Below, in pieces: positions 33,782 through 41,900 of a stretch of DNA of 64,000 nucleotides. Position 1 is the first letter of the stretch, and every line of letters begins with the position of its first letter. Under the pieces are notes generated by a model that was not told the origin of the DNA, made no database searches, and saw only the letters and a list, made by a program, of their open reading frames with translations. The DNA is taken from contig NZ_CP101417.1 of NCBI RefSeq assembly GCF_024339125.1, positions 1,426,001-1,490,000 of the forward strand, in the 5' to 3' direction. The position numbers and the translations under genes were made by a program. This DNA comes from Xanthomonas hortorum (GTDB lineage: Bacteria; Pseudomonadota; Gammaproteobacteria; Xanthomonadales; Xanthomonadaceae).

Positions 33782-34329
33782 TGGTGGTGAGGTTCCGTAG
33801 AGGGAGAAGCGGGCGGGGCAGGCGGCGGGGCCTGGCCATCGGTGGCGGCCGGGGCATTGCTGCCACCACTACCGCCACCACTGAACATGTACTTGCCGAC
33901 CAGCTGCAGCAGATCCACCGCCGGCTGGGTGAAGCCGATTTCTTCGCCCGGCTTGAGCGTTTCCGGGTCGCCGCCCGGCTGCAGCCCGATGTAGCTCTCG
34001 CCGAGCAGGCCGCTGGTGAAAATGCCGGCCGAGGTGTCGGCGGGCAGATCCTTGTATTTGTTGTCCAGCGACAAGGTCACCACCGAATCGAACTTGGTCG
34101 GATCCAGGCTGATGTCGGAGACCTTGCCGATGGTCACGCCGCCGATCTTTACCGGCGCCTGCGCACGCAGCTGGCCAATCTGGCTGAAGCGCGCGGTCAG
34201 CGTGTATTGGCTGGACCCGAAGCCCCAGCGCTGGTTGGTCGAGGCCACCGCCAGCACCAGCAGCGAGGCCAGGGTCAGCAGCAAAAAGGCGCCGACGGCG
34301 AATTCGAGTCGTGGTCCACGCATGGCCAT
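33778..34329 (-). CDS. mlaD: MCE-domain protein MlaD
   Basis: The ATG at 34329 gives 183 residues; a GTG at 34344 is an alternative start. One N-terminal helix (FAVGAFLLLTLASLLVLAVA) anchors a single MCE domain (TARFSQIGQLRAQAPVKIGG, IGKVSDISLDP). The conserved GLLGESYIGLQPGGDPETL segment follows. MlaD hexamers form the periplasmic lipid channel of the Mla complex. The C-terminal tail is Gly/Pro/Ala-rich and ends STEPHHQ. Confidence 0.92.
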   Translation of the reverse strand: MAMRGPRLEFAVGAFLLLTLASLLVLAVASTNQRWGFGSSQYTLTARFSQIGQLRAQAPVKIGGVTIGKVSDISLDPTKFDSVVTLSLDNKYKDLPADTSAGIFTSGLLGESYIGLQPGGDPETLKPGEEIGFTQPAVDLLQLVGKYMFSGGGSGGSNAPAATDGQAPPPAPPASPSTEPHHQ

Positions 34330-34340
34330 AGTTATTCCAC

Positions 34341-35090
34341 TCACCTAAACAACATTGCAGAAAGGACGAAGTTGAACATCAGCACCAGCAGCGAGGCGTT
34401 CACCACCGCACGGGTGGTGGCGATCGAGGTGCCTTCGATGGTCGGCTCGGCGTGGAAGCCCACGTAGGCGGCAACCAGTGCGGCGGTGCCGCCGAAGATC
34501 GCCGATTTGAGCATTGCCACGCCAAAGTCGTCCCAGAAGTCCACGCTGTTGCTCAACCCCGACCAGAATGTGCCGTTGTCGATGCCCAACACGTGTACGG
34601 CCTCGAAGTAGCCGCCGGTGATCGCCAGCGAGCAGAACACGCCGGTCAGCAACGGCACCGTCAGCACCGCCGCCCAGAAGCGCGGCGCCACGGCCTTGGC
34701 GATCGGGTCGATGGCCATCAGCTCCAGCGCCTTGATCTGGTCGGTAGCGCGCATCAGGCCGAGCTCGGCGGCAATCGAACTGCCGGCGCGGCCAATGAAC
34801 AGCAGCGCGGTCAGCACCGGCGCCAGCTCGCGGTACAGCGACAGGCCGAGCAGGGTGGACAGCGCATCGGAGGCACCGTAGGTGGTCAGCGTGCGATAGC
34901 CCTGCAGCGTCAGCACCAGGCCGACGAAGGCACCGCCGACGGCGATGATCGGCAGCGAGCGCGCGCCGACCTTGTAGATCTCGCGCACCAGCTCGGCGAT
35001 GAAGTCGCGCGTAGGTACCGAGCCGCGCAGCACGGTCAGCGAGAACAGCCCGGCGCGGCCGAAGGCGCGGATCGATTCGACCATGGCCAT
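34341..35090 (-). CDS. mlaE: Phospholipid ABC transporter permease MlaE
   Basis: The 249-residue permease has the MlaE signatures PIIAVGGAFVGLVLTLQGYR, LYRELAPVLTALLFIGRAGS, AELGLMRATDQIKALELMAI and DPIAKAVAPRFWAAVLTVPL. About five membrane segments are visible. It works with the ATPase encoded immediately upstream; the two frames overlap by one base. Confidence 0.95.
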   Translation of the reverse strand: MAMVESIRAFGRAGLFSLTVLRGSVPTRDFIAELVREIYKVGARSLPIIAVGGAFVGLVLTLQGYRTLTTYGASDALSTLLGLSLYRELAPVLTALLFIGRAGSSIAAELGLMRATDQIKALELMAIDPIAKAVAPRFWAAVLTVPLLTGVFCSLAITGGYFEAVHVLGIDNGTFWSGLSNSVDFWDDFGVAMLKSAIFGGTAALVAAYVGFHAEPTIEGTSIATTRAVVNASLLVLMFNFVLSAMLFR

Positions 35091-35884
35091 CAGGCAGCAC
35101 TCCGGTCGCGCCGCGGCGCCGCATCGAAGGCGATCGGGCCGTCCGGCTGGCCATGCAGGAACTGCTGCACCAGCGGATCGGTGCTGTCCTGCAATTGCGC
35201 GGGCGTGCCTGCGAACACAATGCCGCCATTGGCGATAACGACTGCCTGGTCGCTGATCGGCAAGGTTTCGTGCACGTGGTGGCTGACGATGATGCTGGTC
35301 AGGCCCAGGCTGTCGTTGAGGCGCTGGATCAAGCTCATGATCACGCCCGAGGCGATCGGGTCCAGGCCGGTCAGCGGTTCGTCGTAGATCATCAGCGGCG
35401 GGTCCAGTGCCAGCGCACGCGCCAGCGCCACCCGCCGCGCCATGCCGCCGGACAACTCGCGCGGCCAGGCATCGGCAGCGGCGAGCAGGCCCACTGCATG
35501 CAGCTTCATCTGCACCAGGCGTTGCAGCACCGGTGCCGGCAGGCGGGTATGCGTGCGTAACGGCAGCGCGACGTTGTCGGCCACGCTCAGGTCGGTCAGC
35601 AAACCATTGCCCTGCAGCAGCACGCCGACATTGCGGCGCATCTCCAGCAGCGCACGGTTGCCGCGCGGGATCTCTTCACCAAACAGGGTGACGGTGCCGG
35701 CGACCGGACGCAGCTCGCCGGTCAGCGCGGCCAACAAGGTGGACTTGCCGCTACCGGATGGACCGAGCACGGCAGTGATGCTGCCGCGTGGCACGTCGAG
35801 CGAGACGTCGCGCAGGATCGTGCGACCGCCGCGATCGATGCGGACACCGGACAACTGCACGACAGGAGATGCGGACGCCGTCAT
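35090..35884 (-). CDS. mlaF: Phospholipid ABC transporter ATP-binding protein MlaF
   Basis: The 264-residue ATPase has Walker A GPSGSGKST (about 41-49), Q-loop LLQGNGLLTDLSV, signature LSGGMARRVALARAL, Walker B LMIYDEPLTGLD and the switch His in IIVSHHVHE. This domain order is standard for MlaF, which powers the MlaFEDB complex. It is the first gene of the minus-strand operon; its promoter should lie in 35885-36060, where no clear boxes were found. Confidence 0.95.
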   Translation of the reverse strand: MTASASPVVQLSGVRIDRGGRTILRDVSLDVPRGSITAVLGPSGSGKSTLLAALTGELRPVAGTVTLFGEEIPRGNRALLEMRRNVGVLLQGNGLLTDLSVADNVALPLRTHTRLPAPVLQRLVQMKLHAVGLLAAADAWPRELSGGMARRVALARALALDPPLMIYDEPLTGLDPIASGVIMSLIQRLNDSLGLTSIIVSHHVHETLPISDQAVVIANGGIVFAGTPAQLQDSTDPLVQQFLHGQPDGPIAFDAAPRRDRSAA

Positions 35885-36119
35885 CGAAGCCTTTAACAGA
35901 ATTCCAACGCGATAGAGTAACCGTCACACGGCTGAACATAACCGAACCGGCGCGTGCAGTATTGTCGCATGACGCCTGTACCGCAGCAGACGGATTGCGG
36001 CCGATGCGAATGCAACAAGCCGTCTCATGCATGACCCACTGCAGCGTTCGAGCGCATAGCTGTTGTGGCAGGTATGCCCGATGTGGATGATCGAACTCTC
36101 TGCCGACCATGAGCACAAA

Positions 36120-36407
36120 ATGGACTTACTGACCCTGGAGCACTTCGCAGGCAGCGTCAACGAAACGTTCTCTGCCGCATTGAACGAAGGCGAGGTTCCA
36201 TTCGTGCTGGTCGAGGCACGGCCGTTGCCCACCAAGCAGGCAGTTCATCGCGCGCCATTCTCGCTGCTGTTCCGCAACAGCTCGGCATTCCTGTTTCCGC
36301 AGCAGATCTATCAGTTGCGCCACACGCGGCTGGGCGAGGTCGGGGTGTTTCTGGTGCCGGTGGCACGCGAGCGCGATGGCTTTCTGTATCAGGCGATCTT
36401 CAACTGA
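36120..36407 (+). CDS. Small protein of DUF6916 type
   Basis: The 95-residue protein starts MDLLTLEHFAGSVNETFSAA and has PFSLLFRNSSAFLFPQQIYQ and GEVGVFLVPVARERDGFLYQ. This matches the pattern of small proteins (DUF6916-like) often encoded beside tail-collar/MdpB genes, as here. No function is known. Its 3' end overlaps the convergent GNAT gene by 8 bases. An ATG at 36084 is a less likely start. Confidence 0.65.
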   Translation: MDLLTLEHFAGSVNETFSAALNEGEVPFVLVEARPLPTKQAVHRAPFSLLFRNSSAFLFPQQIYQLRHTRLGEVGVFLVPVARERDGFLYQAIFN

Positions 36408-36966
36408 GCGGCGTGGCCGCCATCTCGGTGGGCTGCCAGTGCATCGCAAGGTGGGTACTGCTGGCGTCGCCCGCGAGAAAGCCCAGTCGCGCATAAAGCC
36501 GGCGCGCCGCAGGGTTGGCATGCAAGACGTGCAACGCCACGCCACAGCTCGCGGCCTGCGCCAGGATTTGCGCATGCACGATCAATGCGGTGCCCACGCC
36601 CTTGCCGCGCCAACCCCGTAACAGACTGATATCGACCAGCACGTGCTGCAGCGTTGCGCGCTGAAGATACAGCCGGCCGATGCGTTCGTCCGGCGTCTGT
36701 ACGATCAGAAAGTCGGCGTCCGGATAGTGCTGCCGATAATGCGTGCGCTGCAGGGTGAACTGCTGATCCACAAACGCGCGCTTGGTCGTCTCCGGCCAGG
36801 GCACGTGCGCCAGTTCGTCGCTGCGTGTGTCGGCATAGAGATCCCGCAGCCAGGGCAGGTCGTCGTCATGCTCAGGTCGCAACGAGATGCCGCGTGCGAT
36901 CAGCGCACGCGTACGCACGACGCCGGGCTGCTCGCTCGCCAGCGCAACGTAGACATCGTGTTGCAT
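36400..36966 (-). CDS. GNAT-family N-acetyltransferase
   Basis: The 188-residue protein has a GNAT core with LRPEHDDDLPWLRDLYADTR, the acetyl-CoA-binding motif LLRGWRGKGVGTALI (about 120-134) and ANPAARRLYARLGFLAGD. The substrate is unknown. The gene lies 4 bases downstream of a collar-domain gene on the same strand, so it is probably transcribed with the three MdpB-like genes and may modify a protein from that group. The start at 36966 is preferred to an upstream in-frame ATG. Confidence 0.85.
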   Translation of the reverse strand: MQHDVYVALASEQPGVVRTRALIARGISLRPEHDDDLPWLRDLYADTRSDELAHVPWPETTKRAFVDQQFTLQRTHYRQHYPDADFLIVQTPDERIGRLYLQRATLQHVLVDISLLRGWRGKGVGTALIVHAQILAQAASCGVALHVLHANPAARRLYARLGFLAGDASSTHLAMHWQPTEMAATPLS

Positions 36967-36970
36967 GGCG

Positions 36971-37510
36971 TCAATCGAACTGTGGATAGGTGCCGGACAA
37001 CGCAATGCAGAAATTCACCGCCAGATACGGTTGCTGGTTCTCGTGCGCCAAGCCGTTGCCGGTCGGCAGCAGCGCCGTGGGCGAGAACTGGGTGTCGGGT
37101 TGCGCCACTGTCACGAACGGTCGTGCCGTGCTGCTGCCTAGCGCTGAAAGCGCTGCGCCGTTGGCGGGCGTGCCGCTTTTCTTGGTCGAATCCGGTTGCG
37201 TGAACGCGTTGATGCCGTGCTGGTGCGGCGGGATCTGCGTGGGCAACAGGCTCACTGTGGCCGAGCCGAAGCTATTGCCCAACTGCCGGCTGGTCAATCC
37301 CGGGCCCGGCCCCTGCTCGCAGCCTGCGCGTCCGCAGAAGTTCGGCAGTTGAAACGTGGTCGAGCCGTTACCGCCGTAGGCGATGCCGAGCAGCGAGTAA
37401 AGCGTGGTGTTCTGCTGCAGCGGCAGCGTGGCGCCGTTGCACAGCGCCCAGCCGACGGGATTGAAATCGAAGCCGAACAGCTGGATTTCGCCGATATAGG
37501 GTTCGGTCAT
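36971..37510 (-). CDS. Phage tail-collar-domain protein, MdpB-like (paralogue 3)
   Basis: The 179-residue protein starts MTEPYIGEIQLFGFDFNPVG and has WALCNGATLPLQQNTTLYSL, YGGNGSTTFQLPNFCGRAG, PTQIPPHQHGINAF and a C-terminal QPYLAVNFCIALSGTYP. This is the collar-domain pattern (PF07484) of microcystin-dependent proteins and tail fibres. It is the last of three tandem paralogues. No phage genes lie nearby. The biological role of chromosomal MdpB triplets is not established. Confidence 0.85.
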   Translation of the reverse strand: MTEPYIGEIQLFGFDFNPVGWALCNGATLPLQQNTTLYSLLGIAYGGNGSTTFQLPNFCGRAGCEQGPGPGLTSRQLGNSFGSATVSLLPTQIPPHQHGINAFTQPDSTKKSGTPANGAALSALGSSTARPFVTVAQPDTQFSPTALLPTGNGLAHENQQPYLAVNFCIALSGTYPQFD

Positions 37511-37570
37511 GAACGCGGTCCTTCTGTAGAACGTGCAGGCACCGCGCCGAGCGCGGCGCGGTGAATGGGC

Positions 37571-38098
37571 TCAGCTCTGCTGCGGGAAAATACCGGCAGT
37601 GGAGATGCAGTACTGCACCGTCAAGGTCGGCATGGTGTTCTCGTGCGGCTGGCCACCGCCGGTGATCGTGGTGGACTCGGTGGCCATCGGCGTCGCCGTG
37701 GCGCCGGTGGTGTCGGTCGCGTAGAACACGTCGCCGACGACTGTGCCAGGCAACAGTCCGGATGGCGCGGTGGCCGTCGCGGTGGCGGTTGTAGCGACCA
37801 GCGTGTGCGTGTGCGCCGGCAACTGCAGCCCAGTCAGGGTAACCGTCTCGGCGCCAGCCTTCTGGGCGATCACGTAGTTGCTCAGGCCCGGGCCCTGGCC
37901 CTGATGCAGCGGTACGCGCCCGCGCAGATCCGGTACCGCGAAGGTGCTCTGCCCATCGCCGCCGTAGGTGGTGCCGATCAGCATGAACAGCACTTCGTAT
38001 TCGGAGATCGATAACAGGCTGCCGTCGCAGGCCTGCCAGCCTTGCGGAGTACGGCCGAAGCCGAACATGCGGATCTCACCGATGAATGGAGTGGCCAT
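37571..38098 (-). CDS. Phage tail-collar-domain protein, MdpB-like (paralogue 2)
   Basis: The 175-residue protein starts MATPFIGEIRMFGFGRTPQG and has WQACDGSLLSISEYEVLFML, YGGDGQSTFAVPDLRGRVP, LPAHTHTLVATTA and PTLTVQYCISTAGIFPQ. The middle carries a short Thr/Ala repeat (TATATATA-like residues) missing in its neighbours. It is separated by about 60-70 bases from the paralogues on either side. The start was set by alignment with them. Confidence 0.85.
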   Translation of the reverse strand: MATPFIGEIRMFGFGRTPQGWQACDGSLLSISEYEVLFMLIGTTYGGDGQSTFAVPDLRGRVPLHQGQGPGLSNYVIAQKAGAETVTLTGLQLPAHTHTLVATTATATATAPSGLLPGTVVGDVFYATDTTGATATPMATESTTITGGGQPHENTMPTLTVQYCISTAGIFPQQS

Positions 38099-38171
38099 GG
38101 TGTCCTTATCTGGTCGATGGGTGCGCTGCGCGCCGCCGGTGGCACGCTGCTTATGAGGTGCAGGCGCCGCC

Positions 38172-38717
38172 TTAGCTGCGCGAAGGAAAGATGCCGGACA
38201 GCGCGATGCAGAAATTGAGCGTGGTGTACGGCTGCAGATTCGGATGCGGCTGGCTGCCACCGGCCTGAGCCACGGTGGCCGGATTCATCGCCACCAGTGT
38301 CCCCGGCGCCGCATACAGCGCGGTGGCCGGACCGCTCGTGCTGGCATTGGTGCCGAAAGAGCGGCCGCTGGGACCCCGGTTGTTGCCGGCAGTGCTGGAA
38401 CACTCCAGCAAATGATTGTGCGCCGGGAGGTTGCTGGGCAGCAGCGACACGTTCTCCGCGCCGGAGCTTTGGCCGATCGGCAGCGGTGCGGGCTGCCAGT
38501 TTGCATCGGCCGAAGGCGAAAAGCCGAGCGGCGTGCGCCCGCGCATCTCCGGCAACGCGAAAGTGGTACTGCCATTGCCGCCGAAACGTGTACCAAGCAG
38601 GCTGAAGAGTGCCTGATTCTGATTGATCGGCAGCAGTTGGCCATTGCACTGCGCAAAATACCTGGGCGCAAACGCAAAGCCGGTCATCATGATCTGACCC
38701 AAGAAGAACTCACTCAT
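38172..38717 (-). CDS. Phage tail-collar-domain protein, MdpB-like (paralogue 1)
   Basis: The 181-residue protein starts MSEFFLGQIMMTGFAFAPRY and has FAQCNGQLLPINQNQALFSL, FGGNGSTTFALPEMRGRTP, PSNLPAHNHLLECSS and YTTLNFCIALSGIFPS. It is the first of the three tandem collar genes and is divergent from the giant autotransporter across a 258-bp AT-rich gap. Confidence 0.87.
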   Translation of the reverse strand: MSEFFLGQIMMTGFAFAPRYFAQCNGQLLPINQNQALFSLLGTRFGGNGSTTFALPEMRGRTPLGFSPSADANWQPAPLPIGQSSGAENVSLLPSNLPAHNHLLECSSTAGNNRGPSGRSFGTNASTSGPATALYAAPGTLVAMNPATVAQAGGSQPHPNLQPYTTLNFCIALSGIFPSRS

Positions 38718-38975
38718 GCGGACTTCCTTCCCGTAAGTGCAACGCCGACTGCGTGTCGGACTAATTTGCACAGATACATGTCATTTTTGAATAGAGCAAG
38801 TCTCAACTATTCAGAATTGGAATGAAGTATTAAGTTTTTGTTCTTTATTCGTTAGTCAGTTCCTGTTCAAATACCCTCGCAATGTCGAAGGGAGCAATCC
38901 CACTAGGGCGACGTTGTCTTCAGGCACGAGGATCGTTGCCGGCGCCGGGGATGGCGCGCTCCAGGGGTGTGGACA
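38718..38975. promoter_or_regulatory. AT-rich divergent promoter region between collar genes and autotransporter
   Basis: Bases about 38765-38875 are clearly AT-richer than the rest of the window (for example AAGTATTAAGTTTTTGTTCT). The region lies between two outward-facing genes, so it probably holds both promoters. No exact -35/-10 pair was fixed. Confidence 0.5.
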
Positions 38976-41900
38976 GTGAATAAGCAACGTAGGTTTCTAG
39001 CGGACGCCACCGGCGGCCGCGCACGTCTGGCCGTGATGTTTGTCCTGTTCGCGATGATGCTCCTGGCGCCAGGTTGGGCGATGGCGCAAGCCTCGACCTA
39101 CTGCCCGACGCTGAACGCCACCGTGGTGCAGGGCGGTTCGGTACAGATCGACGTGACGACCTGCGATGGCACGGGAGCAGACGATATCGGCGTTGGCTGG
39201 AACGGTGTGCAACCCGCGCACGGCACGATCGTGGTGCCCAATCCGAGTGGCGCGCAGGGGACGCAAATCGTCACCTACACCCACAACGGTGACGGCGCCA
39301 CCAGCGACACGTTCCCCCTGGAAGATGGCCGGGGCGACACCATCACCGTCAACATCACCATCACCCCGTCGCTGTCGGCCAGCATCGCGGTGAGCCCGGC
39401 CAGCCGCAACGAAGACAGCGGCGCCGCCTTCACCTACACGGTGACGCTGAGCCAGAGCAGCAGTTCGGCGACCACGGTGAACCTCAGCCGCAGCGGCACC
39501 GCCACCAGCGGCACCGACTACACGGGTGCGCCGAACAGCGTGGTGGTGCCCGCCAACGCCACCACGGCCACCTTCTCCGTCACCCCGGTCGCCGACACCA
39601 CGGTGGAGGCCAACGAGACGGTGGTGATCAGCGTGGTCAGCGGCAGCGGCTATGCCATCGGCAGCCCGTCCGGCGCCACCGCCACCATCGTCAACGACGA
39701 CTTTCCGACCGCATCGATCACGGTGTCTCCGGCCAGCGTGCCCGAGGACGGCGCGGCCAACCTGATCTATACCGTCACGCTCGACCAGGCCGCGCAGAGC
39801 GCGGTGTCGGTCGCCTTCAATGTCGGCGGCAGCGCGACCTCGGGCAGCGACTACGCGGCCGTGAGTTCGCCGCTGACGATCGCCGCCGGCCAGATCAGCG
39901 GCACCATCACCATCAATCCCACCGCCGATGCCACCATCGAACCGGACGAGACCGTGGTGATCAGTCTCGCTGCGGGCAGCGGCTACAGCGTGGGCTCGCC
40001 CAACAGCGCCATCGGCACCATTGCCAACGACGACCAGCCAACGCTGTCGATCAACGACGTCTCCGTGAATGAAGGCAATGCCGGTACCAGCAATGCCACC
40101 TTCACCGTCTCGCTGAGCCAGCCGGCCGGCGCCGGCGGCGTCAGCTTCGATATCGCCACCGCCGATGGCACCGCCACCGCGGGCGTGGACTACGTCGCCT
40201 CCAGCCTGACCGGGCAGACCATCCCCGCCGGCAGCAGCAGCGCCACCTTCACCGTGCTGGTCAACGGCGACACCCTCAGCGAACCCAACGAGACCTTCTT
40301 CGTCAACGTCAGCAACATCAGCGGCGCCAGCGCCGGCGACGTTCAGGGCCAGGGCACGATCGTCAACGACGATGCGCAGCCGGCGTTGTCGATCGACGAC
40401 GTCAGCGTCAACGAAGGCAACAGCGGCACCACCACGGCGACCTTCACTGTGAGCCTGAGCGCGGCCAGCGGCCAGACCGTGTCGGTCAATTACGCCACTG
40501 CCGACGGCACTGCCACCGCAGGTAGCGACTATGTCGCGCGTTCGGGCACGCTGACGTTCGCGCCGGGCACCACCGCGCAGGGCGTGGCGATCACCGTCAA
40601 TGGCGACACCGCGGTCGAACCCAACGAGACCTTCAGCGTCGGCCTGTCCGGTGCCAGCAACGCCAGCATCGCGCGCGCCACCGGCGCCGGCACCATCCTC
40701 AACGACGACGTGGTGGTGACGGTCGGGCCGGCATCGCTGCCGGCGGCGACCGCGGGCAGCGCCTACAGCCAGAACCTGAGCGCCAGCGGCGGCACCGCGC
40801 CGTACAGCTTCGCCGTCACTGCCGGTGTGTTGCCGGCCGGGCTGACCCTGAGCGCTGCCGGTGTGCTGTCCGGCACGCCCACCGCCACCGGCAGCTTCAA
40901 CTTCACCGCCACCGCTACCGATAGCGGCGGCAGCCCCACCAGCGGCAATCGTGCCTATACCCTGACCGTGGCCGGCGCGACGGTGACCTTGCCGGCGACC
41001 AGCTTGCCGGCCGGCACTGCAGGCCAGGCCTATTCGAGCGCGCTCAATCCGGCGACGGGCGGCATTGCGCCGTATACCTACGCCGTCACCGCCGGCGCCC
41101 TGCCGGCGGGCATCACGCTCAATGGCAGCAGCGGCGCCCTGACCGGCACCCCCGGCAGCGTGGGCAGCTTTGCCTTCAGCGTGACCGCCACCGACAGCAC
41201 CAGCGGAACGCCCTCGCAGGGCACACGCGGTTACACCTTGAACATCGCCGCGCCGCCGATCGTCGTTGCGCCGTCCACGCTGCCGGCCGCCACGCGTGGC
41301 ACTGCCTACAGCCAGACGCTGAGCGCCAGTGGCGGCACCGCGCCGTACACCTACACGCTAGCAAGCGGCACGTTGCCGGCGGGCCTCACCCTGGCCAGCA
41401 ACGGCACGCTGTCCGGTAACCCGACGGTGGAAGGCAGCTTCAACTTCACCGTGACGGCGACCGATGCGGGGAGCTTCACCGGCAATCAGGCCTACAGCCT
41501 AACCGTGGCCGGCCCGAATCTGGTCCTGCCGGCAAGCACCTTGCCCGCAGGCACAGCCGGGCAGGCGTACTCCGCGGCAATCACGCCCGCCACCGGCGGC
41601 ACCGCACCCTACAGCTATGCACTGACTGCAGGTGCGTTGCCGACGGGTGTGGTCGTCGACGTGGCGACCGGTGGACTCAGCGGCACGCCGACCGTGGCGG
41701 GCACGTTCAACTTCACCCTGACAGTGTCCGACAGCACGCCCAGCCCGGCGGCGCAGGCCAGCCGCAGCTACACGCTGACCATCGCAGCACCTGTCATCGT
41801 GGTCGCACCCACCGCGCTACCAGCTGCGACTCGCGGCACGGCCTACAGCCAGGTGCTGACCGCCAGCGGCGGCACCGCGCCGTACACCTATGCGGTGAGC

